Assembly: GCF_900090225.1 (NCBI RefSeq)
Contig: NZ_FMHY01000002.1
Coordinates: forward strand, 4,712,001 to 4,776,000
Direction of reading: 5' to 3'
Origin: Micromonospora eburnea
GTDB taxonomy: Bacteria > Actinomycetota > Actinomycetes > Mycobacteriales > Micromonosporaceae
Length of the DNA: 64,000 nucleotides
A program made the translations under genes and the position numbers. The notes below the pieces were generated by a model. That model had not been told where the DNA came from. It did no database searches and saw only the letters and a list, made by a program, of their open reading frames with translations. Within the stretch, counting starts at the first letter, position 1, and the number at the start of each line of letters is the position of its first letter. Below are positions 18,526-27,147 of this stretch, in pieces.

Positions 18526-21500
18526 TCAGGTGGACACGCCAGCAGCCGCCACCCGCTCCTCTTCCTCCGCGATCAGCAGTTCGGCCAGGTGGTCGGCGAT
18601 GGCGGTGACGGTCGGTTGATGCCACAGCAACGCCGCCGGGAGGACTCGACGGAACCGGCTCTCCAGGCTCCGCCGTACGACGATGGTCATCACCGAGTCC
18701 AGGCCCTGCTCGGACAGGGACCGGCGGGGATCCAGGTCCTCGCTGGACATCCCCATCTCCGCGACGATCCGTTCGGTGACCTCCGCCAGAAGGCGGCTGT
18801 GCAGCGCCTCGGGGGTCAGGCCGCTGAAGTCGGCGGCCTGCCCTGGTCCCGCTTGCACCGCGTCGTCCGTACCAGCGCCGGCCACCGTCTCGCTCAGCAC
18901 GACGGGCCGTTCCATACCGGGTTCCACGGGAAGGACACGCAGCACGGTGAAGTGTGCCCCGCCATGACGATGCGCCCAGTCCCAGGCGTCGAACGCTTCC
19001 CGCACGGAGATCGCGGCCACCCCGCGGGCCCGCAGCTCAAGGTCGACGACCTCGTTGACCGACATACCCTTGGACCGCCACGACGTCCATCCGAGGCTGA
19101 GGCTCTGGTCGCCGTCGGTGGCCTGCCGGAACGCCGCCAGCGCGTCCAGGAAGACGTTGGCCGGTCCGTAGGTGCTCTGGCCGGGCATTCCGAGCAACTG
19201 GCCGCACGACGAGAAGAGCACGAAGAAGTCGAGGGTACCCGGCGGAAACAGCTCGTGCAGCGTCCACGCGCCCGCGGCCTTCGGCCGCATGACGGTCCGC
19301 ACCGACTCCTCGTCGACGTCCGCGAGCATCCGGTTGTCGAGTACGCCGGCGGCATGCACGACGCCGCGGATCGGGGGAAGCCCCAACCCGTCGGTGTCGA
19401 GCAACACGGCGGCCCGCTCGGCGTCCGCAATGTCCAGGGCAACCGATCGGACGGTGACGCCGAGGGCCTCCAGGTCGCGTACCACCTTGATCTGCTCACG
19501 CTGGCCGTCGTCGGCCGGATGGTCCCAGGTGGCCCGTGGCGGCAGGGCGCGGCGGCCCGTCAGCACCAGACGCCGGGCGCCGCGCTCGACCAGCCATTGA
19601 GCGACCTCCAGCCCGAGCGCACCCAATCCCCCGGTGATGAGGTAGGTGCCGTCCGCCTGGCAGGTGAACGGCGCACGCGTGGGGGCGCCCTCGACGGCGG
19701 TGATCCTCGCGACCTCGGGGACACCGTCCCGGAACGAGATCACGTCCTCGGCCGGTGAGGTCGCGAACAGGCGAAGCACGATGTCGGCGGGTACGTCGTC
19801 ACCGCACGTCACGTCCATGATCCCGCCCCACAGCTCCGGGTGCTCGGTGCGCAACACCCGTCCCAGCCCCCACAACGGAGCCAGTGCAAGACCGGCCTCG
19901 GTGCGGCCGTCCCGCACACCCGTGGTCAGGCACCACAGCCGCGGCGCCTGAGCGGCAGGACCGCCGGCGAGGCACTGCGCCGTCGAGACCAGCAGCCAGG
20001 TGGCCCGGGCCGCCGCCTCCGCGGCCGTGCCGCCGGACACCGACGGCAGCAGCAGCACGTCCGTCGAGGCACCCGGTGCCGGCACCCGCCCGCCGAGTGC
20101 GGCGGGGTCGGACACCACGCGTACCCGTGCCCCGGCCGTCGACAGGCGCTGCTGCCAGTCGCCCGCCGTCTGTGGGTCGGGAGAGACCAGGACCACCTCC
20201 CGGTGATACGGCTGGCCGTCCGCAGCCGCAAGCTCCAGCTCCCGCCAGACGGTTTCGTGGACCAGGTGCTGCGGCGCCACGGAGCCGGCCGCGACGTCCG
20301 GCATGCCCGCATACCGCAGGCCGGTCAGCGTGGCCAGCACGACACCGTGCCCATCGCTGATCGACACGTCGACGAGGTCCGAGCCGGCGTCGTCCACGAC
20401 GATGTCAATGACGGCCGTCTCCGGCGGGTCGCCGACGATCCGCACCTCCCGCACGCCGGCGACCATCCGCAGGGCGGGTACCGGATCCGCCACCGGGGCG
20501 ACGGACAGGGCGGCGTCGAGCAGCGGCGCCCACTCCCCCGCGCGGTGGTCGGGCGGCTCGGCACGAACCCGGGCGCGGAGCCCTCGGGCGCAGCGGTGCA
20601 GCTCCTCGACGGTCCAGTCGAACGCCATGGTGGGTACGCCCACCGAGGCGAGATGCCGCTGAACGACCGCCGGGTCCTCGGCTGTGGCCGCCAGGTCCTC
20701 CAGCGCCGCTACCGGCGACGGCAGGGTCGCGGCGTGCGGTGCCGCGACGAGCGCGCTCGTGTGGACGAGCCAGGGTCGTTCAGCCCCGGTGTCGCGGTCC
20801 TGCGCCTGCGATGCCAGCCGTAGCACCCCGTCGGCACAGCTGACCTGGACTTCGCGGGGCTCGTCGGTGAGGGGCACACGGAGGGCGACCTCCTTGAGGA
20901 CGGGCATGCCCTCGCCGTCGGCAGCAGCCCGCAACAGCGTGTTGATCAGAATGGCGGCGGGAATGATCTCGACGCCGTTGATCGTGTGACTGCCCGGGTA
21001 CGGCCGGCACGACTCGTCCAGCAGCGTCCGCCACAGCCGCATGCCATGTGCACCGACCGGCACCTCGGTGCCGAGCAGGGTGTGCGAGTCGCCGTCATGG
21101 CCAAACCCGAGCCCGGCTCCCCCGGGCCGGGTGTCACGCCAGAGGGGACGCCGCTGCCAGGCGACGGTGGGCAGGGTGACCAGCTCGCCCACCGGCTGCG
21201 CCCTCGCCCAGTCGAGCCCGATGCCGTGGCAGTACAGGGCGCCGGCGTTGGCCAGCAACGTCGCTCGTTCGGGCTGGTCCCGCCGCAACGACGCGCCGAC
21301 GAACGCATCGGCGTACGTGTCGGCCAGTGTCTCGCCGATCGAATGGGCCACCACCGGGTGGCTGGAAATTTCCAGGAAGGTGCGGTATCCGTCCTCGGCC
21401 GCTGCCTGGACCGCGGTGACGAGCCGTACCGGGCTGCGCAGGTTGGCGACCCAGTAGGCGTTGTCCACGAGCGGCGTGGTGCAGCGCTCCGGCATCGACG

Positions 21501-23802
21501 TGCTGTACATCGGGATCCGCGGCGACGCGGGCGACAGGCCGGACGCCGCCTCGCCGAGGTCGGCGAGCAGCGGGTCCATGTGTGGGCTGTGGAAGGCGAC
21601 GTCGGAGGCGACGCGCCGGACGTTGATGTCCTCGGCGGCCCATCGCCCCATGACCTCCGCCACTGCGGCGGGGTCTCCGGCGACCACGGTCGACAGGGGT
21701 GAGGAGGCGATGGCGGCCACCACATCGGCACGCCCGGACAACCGGCGTGCCACCTCGTCGAAGCCCAGCCCGACCATCGCCATGGCCCCCTGACCGGCGA
21801 CCCGGCGCAGCAACCGCGACCGTCGGCAGATCAGCACGGCACCATCCTCGAGCGTCAGCGCGCCGCTGACGACCGCTGCGGCGATCTCGCCGACGGAGTG
21901 TCCGATGACGGCGTCCGGCGTGACGCCGTAGGAACGCCAGACCTCCGCGAGCCCGACCTGCATCACGAAGATCATGGTCTGGATCTGGTCGATCTCCACA
22001 AGGTCCACCTCGTCGAGGACCGCCCGCGGTGAGAAGCCGATCTCGCGGAGGAAGACGGGTGCCAGCGTGTCGACGACGGTGGCGAAAGCCGGTTCGGCGG
22101 CGAGCAGTTCCCGGCCCATTCCGGTCCACTGCGAGCCGTGCCCCGAGAAGACCCAGACCAGACCCTTCCCGGGCCCGGCAGGTACGGCACCCGAGGCGAT
22201 GCCTTCGCCCGGCCTGCCGTCGGCGATCCGGCGCAGACGTGCGACCAGTTCCTCCCGATCCCCGGCCACCACCGCCGCCCGGCGGCTCAGGTGCGATCGT
22301 CGCAGCCCCAGGGTGTGCCCCACGTCAGCCAGCGTGCCCTCGGCGGACGGGTCCGACAACCAGGCCGCCAGTTCACCCGCCTGGTCCCGCAGCCCGGCCT
22401 CAGACGCCGCGGACAGCGGGAACAGGCGCTCTTCGACGGCTGCCCCGGTCATCGCCGGCTCCCGCCGAGCCGACGGCGGGGCCTGTTCCAACACGAGGTG
22501 GGCGACGGTTCCGCCGTATCCGAAAGCGGACACGCCGGCCCGGCGCGGGTGGTTGGTCCGGGGCCAGGGGGTCGGTTCGGTGACCACACGCAGACCGGCA
22601 CTGTCCCAGTCGATCGCCGGATTGCCGGTGGTGTGGTTCAGCGTGGGCGGGATCTCGCCGTGGTTCAGCGCGAGCACCGCCTTGATGACCCCGGCCACGC
22701 CGGCACCGGCTTCGAGGTGGCCGATGTTGGACTTGACCGAGCCGATGAGACAGGGTTCTCCGGGTTCCCGACCCGCGCCGTAGACGGCGCTCAGCGCGGA
22801 GGCTTCCAGCGGATCACCGAGCCGGGTGCCCGTACCGTGAGCCTCGACGTAGTCGACGGACCGCGGGTCCACCCCGGCCTGCGCGCAGGCGCGGGCCAGC
22901 ACGTGCCGCTGCGCCTCGGCGTTGGGCGCCATGATGCCGTTGGTACGCCCGTCCTGGTTGACGGCGCTACCCAGAATGGTGGCCAGTACCCGGTCACCGT
23001 CCCGGCGCGCGTCGCTGAGACGCTTGAGCACCAGGACGCCGCCACCCTCGCCGCGCCCGTACCCGTTGGCCGTGACGTCGAACGACTTGCAACGTCCGTC
23101 CGGGGCGGTGGCGCCCGCGGCATCCAGCGTGAGGGTGAGCCCCGGGGAGATGACGAGGTTGACGCCGGCGGCCAGCGCCACCGGGCTCTCGCCCGTCCGC
23201 ACGCTCTGACAGGCCAGGTGCAGGGCGACCATCGACGCCGAGCACGCAGTGTCGACGGCCAGGCTCGGCCCCCGCAGGTCCAGGGCGTACGAGATCCGGT
23301 TGGCCACCCCACACATGGCGGAGCCGATGCCGGTCCACGCCTCGATGGAGGGCAGGTGTTCGAGCAGGCGCCGCCCGTAGTCGTCGGAACCGACGCCCAC
23401 GAAGACGCCGGTGTCGCTCGCCGCCAGGGACTGTGGGGGGATACCGGCGTGCTCGAGCGCCTCCCAGGCGACCTCGAGCAGAAGCCGCTGCTGAGGGTCC
23501 ATCAGTTCGGCCTCGCGAGGGCTGAGCCCGAAGAACTCGGCGTCGAAGCCCTCGATGTCCGGCAGGAAGCCGCCCCAGCGGGTGGCCCGCCGAAGCGCGG
23601 CGGCGAAGTCGCCGCCCATGTCGGCGTAGGGCCGCCACCGCTCCTCGGGCAGGAGGCCGATACCGTCACGACCGGCGTGCAGCATCTCCCAGTAGCGCGC
23701 CGGGCTCGTGGCGCCCCCCGCGAACCGGCAGCCGACGCCGATCACCGCTACCGGCTCGGCGCCGGCCAGAGGGGGTTGTCCGTGACCTTCCGCAACGGCC
23801 AT
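18526..23802 (-). CDS. Iterative type I PKS, 6-methylsalicylic acid synthase type (KS-AT-DH-KR-ACP)
   Basis: This 1758-residue single-module synthase is close in length to bacterial 6-MSA synthases such as ChlB1. Domains: KS (14-440, Cys in DTACSAS near 186), AT (545-850, GHSVGE near 633 and AFHSPH, malonyl type), DH/thioester-hydrolase-like (HTINGVEIIP near 939), KR (GGLGALG near 1388, catalytic Tyr in STYGPAN near 1546) and ACP (GLDSV near 1699). An intact KR favours 6-methylsalicylate over orsellinate, whose synthases lack KR. There is no thioesterase, so the product is probably handed on as an enzyme-bound thioester. The gene follows a KAS III-like transferase by 75 bp in a SARP-driven operon, the same pairing seen in chlorothricin, polyketomycin and pactamycin pathways. 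Confidence 0.94.
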   Translation of the reverse strand: MAVAEGHGQPPLAGAEPVAVIGVGCRFAGGATSPARYWEMLHAGRDGIGLLPEERWRPYADMGGDFAAALRRATRWGGFLPDIEGFDAEFFGLSPREAELMDPQQRLLLEVAWEALEHAGIPPQSLAASDTGVFVGVGSDDYGRRLLEHLPSIEAWTGIGSAMCGVANRISYALDLRGPSLAVDTACSASMVALHLACQSVRTGESPVALAAGVNLVISPGLTLTLDAAGATAPDGRCKSFDVTANGYGRGEGGGVLVLKRLSDARRDGDRVLATILGSAVNQDGRTNGIMAPNAEAQRHVLARACAQAGVDPRSVDYVEAHGTGTRLGDPLEASALSAVYGAGREPGEPCLIGSVKSNIGHLEAGAGVAGVIKAVLALNHGEIPPTLNHTTGNPAIDWDSAGLRVVTEPTPWPRTNHPRRAGVSAFGYGGTVAHLVLEQAPPSARREPAMTGAAVEERLFPLSAASEAGLRDQAGELAAWLSDPSAEGTLADVGHTLGLRRSHLSRRAAVVAGDREELVARLRRIADGRPGEGIASGAVPAGPGKGLVWVFSGHGSQWTGMGRELLAAEPAFATVVDTLAPVFLREIGFSPRAVLDEVDLVEIDQIQTMIFVMQVGLAEVWRSYGVTPDAVIGHSVGEIAAAVVSGALTLEDGAVLICRRSRLLRRVAGQGAMAMVGLGFDEVARRLSGRADVVAAIASSPLSTVVAGDPAAVAEVMGRWAAEDINVRRVASDVAFHSPHMDPLLADLGEAASGLSPASPRIPMYSTSMPERCTTPLVDNAYWVANLRSPVRLVTAVQAAAEDGYRTFLEISSHPVVAHSIGETLADTYADAFVGASLRRDQPERATLLANAGALYCHGIGLDWARAQPVGELVTLPTVAWQRRPLWRDTRPGGAGLGFGHDGDSHTLLGTEVPVGAHGMRLWRTLLDESCRPYPGSHTINGVEIIPAAILINTLLRAAADGEGMPVLKEVALRVPLTDEPREVQVSCADGVLRLASQAQDRDTGAERPWLVHTSALVAAPHAATLPSPVAALEDLAATAEDPAVVQRHLASVGVPTMAFDWTVEELHRCARGLRARVRAEPPDHRAGEWAPLLDAALSVAPVADPVPALRMVAGVREVRIVGDPPETAVIDIVVDDAGSDLVDVSISDGHGVVLATLTGLRYAGMPDVAAGSVAPQHLVHETVWRELELAAADGQPYHREVVLVSPDPQTAGDWQQRLSTAGARVRVVSDPAALGGRVPAPGASTDVLLLPSVSGGTAAEAAARATWLLVSTAQCLAGGPAAQAPRLWCLTTGVRDGRTEAGLALAPLWGLGRVLRTEHPELWGGIMDVTCGDDVPADIVLRLFATSPAEDVISFRDGVPEVARITAVEGAPTRAPFTCQADGTYLITGGLGALGLEVAQWLVERGARRLVLTGRRALPPRATWDHPADDGQREQIKVVRDLEALGVTVRSVALDIADAERAAVLLDTDGLGLPPIRGVVHAAGVLDNRMLADVDEESVRTVMRPKAAGAWTLHELFPPGTLDFFVLFSSCGQLLGMPGQSTYGPANVFLDALAAFRQATDGDQSLSLGWTSWRSKGMSVNEVVDLELRARGVAAISVREAFDAWDWAHRHGGAHFTVLRVLPVEPGMERPVVLSETVAGAGTDDAVQAGPGQAADFSGLTPEALHSRLLAEVTERIVAEMGMSSEDLDPRRSLSEQGLDSVMTIVVRRSLESRFRRVLPAALLWHQPTVTAIADHLAELLIAEEEERVAAAGVST

Positions 23803-23877
23803 TGGCGTGTCTCACCTTCCGACGACAGGGCATCGTCCGCAACGCGCTTGAGTTGACCGACGAAGTCGGATACCGGC

Positions 23878-24921
23878 TCAGCCGAGCCAGGAGGGGGTGT
23901 GCAGGATCTTGATGACGGCGCTGGACACGGTCACTCCGGGCCCGATGCCGAACAGCAGCATGTGGTCCCCCGCGCCGAGTTCCCCCGCGGTCAGCAGGTG
24001 GTCCAGGGAGACGATCTGGTCACTGGCGCCGAGATGCCCGACGGTACGACCGAACTCCCACGCCGACTTCGACAGCGGCAGCCCGAGCACCGCCAGGAAA
24101 CGGTGCTCGGTGATGTCCCGGGAGTAGTTCATGATCGCGACGCGAGTGACGTCGTCGGTCGTGATGCCGGCCTCGGCCAGGTTCCGCCCGACGACGTCGG
24201 TGATCGTCTGGTGCACCCGGGGCCATACCGCGGAGCCCCCGGGCCGGGCCATGGCCTTGGTGTTGTAGGAGACGGCGCGGGCAGCGAAGTCGACGTCGCG
24301 GCCGGTGGTGCAACCGGGCGGGAACAGCGCCTCACCGCTGCGGTGCACCTCCTCCGCCTCGGGGACGGTCGACGAACACACCGAGACGAGCTGGGCGAAA
24401 CCAGGTTCCTTGCTGAGCAGCACCGCGGAGGCGGCGTCGCCGATGATGAAGCCCGGACCCGACCGCCACCGGTCGATCAACGGGGTGCCGAAGTTGTCGG
24501 ACGCGACGAGCAGGGCCGTCTGCCGTTCGGGAACGGCGCGCAGATAGCTGGCCGCCACCTCCAGCGCGCTGAACATGCCGTTGCAGCCCTGCCGGATCTC
24601 GAGCCCGAGGGCGCGGTCGCAGCCGAGGCTGCGCTGGACGAAGAACTGCGGCTGCCAGCCGTCCGGACCCTGGTGCCAGGAGTCCGCGTACAGGAGGAGG
24701 TCGACCTCCTCCGGCCGCTGGCCGCACCGCTTGAACGCCTCCTGGGTCGCGGCGACCGCCATCTCCGGAGCCGAGATCATGCCCGCGACCGCGGCACCGC
24801 CCAGGTGGTGCGCTTCGACCTCGGCCTGCGGGTACAGGCCCCGCTGAACGGCCTGTTCGACGCTGACCGTCTGCGGTAGGAACACGCCGAGCCCCTTGAC
24901 GTACACATCGGACGTAAGCAC
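23878..24921 (-). CDS. KAS III-like aryl acyltransferase (ChlB3/CerJ type)
   Basis: This 347-residue protein starts at GTG behind GAAGGAG. It has the thiolase fold and a nucleophilic Cys near 112 (RQGCNGMF). The canonical PHQAN His motif is absent and the Asn loop reads VGHLGASD near 297, with Asp in place of Asn. That Cys-His-Asp arrangement marks KAS III relatives that transfer acyl groups to hydroxyls or carrier proteins instead of condensing with malonyl-ACP. Lying directly upstream of the 6-MSA synthase, it most likely moves the methylsalicyl group to an ACP or a sugar hydroxyl. It belongs to the operon starting at the spirocyclase gene. Confidence 0.88.
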   Translation of the reverse strand: MLTSDVYVKGLGVFLPQTVSVEQAVQRGLYPQAEVEAHHLGGAAVAGMISAPEMAVAATQEAFKRCGQRPEEVDLLLYADSWHQGPDGWQPQFFVQRSLGCDRALGLEIRQGCNGMFSALEVAASYLRAVPERQTALLVASDNFGTPLIDRWRSGPGFIIGDAASAVLLSKEPGFAQLVSVCSSTVPEAEEVHRSGEALFPPGCTTGRDVDFAARAVSYNTKAMARPGGSAVWPRVHQTITDVVGRNLAEAGITTDDVTRVAIMNYSRDITEHRFLAVLGLPLSKSAWEFGRTVGHLGASDQIVSLDHLLTAGELGAGDHMLLFGIGPGVTVSSAVIKILHTPSWLG

Positions 24922-24987
24922 GGTGTCTCCTTCGACTCACACGATCAGGGAATGAGCGGCCGCCGGCTCAGCGGCCCGTGCTCCGGA

Positions 24988-26196
24988 TCACCAGGCAACC
25001 GGCAGCCGGTGCACGCCGTACGTGTTCATGTCCTCGCGCATCGGGATGTCCTCGGCCGGCACCGCGATCCGCAGATCCGGGAACCGGCGGATCAGCTTCT
25101 CGAACCCGACCCTCATCTCCAGACGCGCCATCTGCTGGCCGAGGCACTGGTGCAGGCCGTGACCGAACGCGATGTGCGGGCTCATCGAAGACGTGACGTC
25201 GAGGGTGTCCGGGTTCGGGAACCGCTCGGGGTCCCGGTTGGCGGCCGGTAGCGAGATCGCGATGGTCTCCCCCGCCTTGATGACCTGTCCGGCGAGTTCG
25301 ATGTCCTCGAGCGGGGCGCGGGTGGGGCTGTACTGGACCACGGTGAGGTAGCGCAGCAGTTCCTCCACCGCGTTGTCGATCAGCGTGGGGTCCGAGCGCA
25401 GGGCGTGCCACTGGTCCGGGTGGCTCAGCAGCGCGTAGGTACCCAGCGCCAGCATGTTCGCGGTCGTCTCGTGACCGGCCGCGAGCAGCAGCATGGCGAT
25501 GTTGACCAGTTCCCAGTCGTCAAGGTCGGTCTCGGTCAGGACGCTGAGGACGTCCTGCGCGGGGCGGGCACGCTTGTCCTGGACGAGTTCCTTGAGTGAG
25601 CCGGCGATCTCGCCCATCGCCCGACGCACCTGGTCCGGGGTCGCGTCCAGGCTGACGAACGTGGCGGCGTTACGCTCGATTGCTTCGCGCTGGGTTCGCG
25701 GCGCACCGATGAGCTCAGTGATCACCAGGACGGGAACCGGCAACGCGAACGCCGGCACCAGGTCGACGGGAGGACCCTGCTCCTCCATCGCGTCGAGGCA
25801 CTCGTCGACGATCTCCTCGATCCGGGGCTTGAGCTCCTGCATCCGCCGCCCGGTGAAGACGCTGGTCAGCAGGCGCCGATAACGCGTGTGCTCCGGCGGG
25901 TCCATGCCGATGAACATGCCGGGCGGCGCGGTCGTACCCATGAACGCCGTCGATCCCGGCCGCTCGACCGGCGACCTCTTCAGATCCAGCCGAGCGCTGA
26001 AACGCGGATCGTCCAACACCGTCCGGGCCAGTGCGTAGCTGGTCACCAACCAGCCCTGGTGACCATCGGGGTAGTAGAGCCGGCACAGGGGCTGCCGGGC
26101 ACGTACCCGCGCCAGGTCGAGCGGAGGGTCGAAGGGGCGGCTCCGGCGGGTCGGCACCACAAAGGGTTCAGCGATGGCGACATCATCCTCGGGCAT
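24988..26196 (-). CDS. Cytochrome P450
   Basis: This 402-residue P450 has an ATG behind AAGGA. It has a normal I-helix (AAGHETTAN near 240), ExxR (EELLRY) and heme loop FGHGLHQCLG (Cys 351). It resembles the P450 at 60.0 kb more than the one at 9.7 kb: both have a similar N-terminal FDPP region and the GMDPPEHTRYR motif. It sits 38 bp downstream of the spirocyclase gene and 66 bp upstream of the acyltransferase in one operon. Oxidation of an aglycone methyl or ring carbon is plausible; the position cannot be read from sequence. Confidence 0.93.
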   Translation of the reverse strand: MPEDDVAIAEPFVVPTRRSRPFDPPLDLARVRARQPLCRLYYPDGHQGWLVTSYALARTVLDDPRFSARLDLKRSPVERPGSTAFMGTTAPPGMFIGMDPPEHTRYRRLLTSVFTGRRMQELKPRIEEIVDECLDAMEEQGPPVDLVPAFALPVPVLVITELIGAPRTQREAIERNAATFVSLDATPDQVRRAMGEIAGSLKELVQDKRARPAQDVLSVLTETDLDDWELVNIAMLLLAAGHETTANMLALGTYALLSHPDQWHALRSDPTLIDNAVEELLRYLTVVQYSPTRAPLEDIELAGQVIKAGETIAISLPAANRDPERFPNPDTLDVTSSMSPHIAFGHGLHQCLGQQMARLEMRVGFEKLIRRFPDLRIAVPAEDIPMREDMNTYGVHRLPVAW

Positions 26197-26234
26197 TGTC
26201 AGTCCTTGTCCGGTTCACTACGTGGATATGCTCG

Positions 26235-26834
26235 TCACCGCATGACGAATTGGGTCCGGTAGAGCGGCGGCTGCTGCCGGTGATCGTGCAGCGTCAGGGT
26301 CATGAATCCCCGCTTCCCGGCGTAGCGACCGCTCCGGCCCACTACTTGCAGGATTTGTGTCATGCCATTGAGGATCGCCGTGCAGTCAATGACGCCGCTA
26401 GTTTCGAAGGTGCCGTCGTGGAATTCCGTGGTGCTGCTGTGGTATTGCCACATGTGCGGGGTGTAGCTCAGCACGACCGCGGTTCCGGTGACGGTACCCA
26501 CCCGATTACCGGCGGCGTCGTAGAAGCCGTCCTCGTATTCAGCCGAATCAACTCCGCCGGAGGCGGCCTGATCCGTGGTCACGAGTTTTTCGACGGCTTC
26601 GGTCAAACCGTCCACCACGATGCAGTCACCCAGGGCAGCGTTGACCTGGCCGTCGCTCGGCCTATAGGCCCCTGCGGCCAGCGCAGCCGCCAGCGCCAAC
26701 TGGCCGGCCTCCAACGCGCTCGAATTGCCCAGGTCCTGCTGAAAGGCCAACTGACCGGCATTGAGGGCGCGCGCGGAGACAGGCGCGTCCGGGTCTTCCT
26801 CGATGTCCCGGCCCTTTGCGGTGTAGTAGCTCAT
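26235..26834 (-). CDS. Spirotetronate-forming [4+2] cyclase, PyrI4/ChlL/AbyU-like
   Basis: This is a 199-residue protein with an ideal GGAGGTGAC ribosome-binding site before ATG. The C-terminal 110 residues look like the small beta-barrel of AbyU/PyrI4 Diels-Alderases: a YDAAGNRVGTVTG hairpin, a YTPHMWQYHSSTTEF strand, DGTFETSGVIDCTA, and a SGRYAGKRGF strand. About 85 N-terminal residues precede it, Ala/Leu-rich and probably helical, as in PyrI4 where an N-terminal segment caps the active site. The expected reaction is the second cycloaddition, between a linear diene and the exocyclic methylene of the tetronate, closing the macrocycle. It is first in the SARP-driven operon with a P450, acyltransferase and 6-MSA synthase. 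Recognition is from memory of the family pattern. Confidence 0.82.
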   Translation of the reverse strand: MSYYTAKGRDIEEDPDAPVSARALNAGQLAFQQDLGNSSALEAGQLALAAALAAGAYRPSDGQVNAALGDCIVVDGLTEAVEKLVTTDQAASGGVDSAEYEDGFYDAAGNRVGTVTGTAVVLSYTPHMWQYHSSTTEFHDGTFETSGVIDCTAILNGMTQILQVVGRSGRYAGKRGFMTLTLHDHRQQPPLYRTQFVMR

Positions 26835-26958
26835 GTCACCTCCGGTGCCAGACTCGGTCCTGATGCGGCCGGGAAGCGAGCACATACGGAAAGCACGTCG
26901 CCCCCATCCCAATCCAGATTCCTGTGCACTCATACGTCCTGGCAAGGGTCGGTCGATT

Positions 26959-26976
26959 CGCTAAAGCTGCTCTAAC
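26959..26976 (-). promoter_or_regulatory. SARP-type operator for the spirocyclase-P450-acyltransferase-6MSAS operon
   Basis: On the minus strand it reads GTTAGAG-CAGC-TTTAGCG (11-bp period). Eight bases on is GACCCT (26950-26945), a weak -10 of the nAnnnT type seen at the sister sites. Confidence 0.77.
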
Positions 26977-27006
26977 ACTAATCTTTCGTGATGCGCGAGC
27001 CAGCGG

Positions 27007-27024
27007 GTTAGAGCCACTTTAGAG
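27007..27024 (+). promoter_or_regulatory. SARP-type operator for the PKS B-C-D operon
   Basis: It reads GTTAGAG-CCAC-TTTAGAG, the clearest repeat in the window, with AACCAT 8 bp downstream (27033-27038). The predicted transcript start near 27045 lies after the ATG at 27037, so PKS B should start at 27148. Confidence 0.82.
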
Positions 27025-27147
27025 AAGAGATGAACCATGGCGGCAGCAGATTGGCGATGGAGGACTGACGCCTGCGACACGAGGCGGGATCCGCCTGCCG
27101 GGACCGACGCGCCGGCAACCGCAAGTTCGGCTTGGAGCGGGGAACTG

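Larger units (their letters stand above)
26835..27147. other. Divergent control region (spirocyclase operon / PKS B-C-D operon)
   Basis: This 313-bp region holds two SARP-type repeats about 30 bp apart, one for each direction. It therefore controls both the core PKS operon and the cyclisation/acylation operon. The long plus-strand leader (about 100 nt) argues against the upstream ATG at 27037. Confidence 0.7.

Noticed and set aside
27037..27147. ATG 27037 as start of PKS B
   Set aside because: It lies at or before the predicted transcript start set by the SARP box, and its 37 extra residues are not docking-domain-like.
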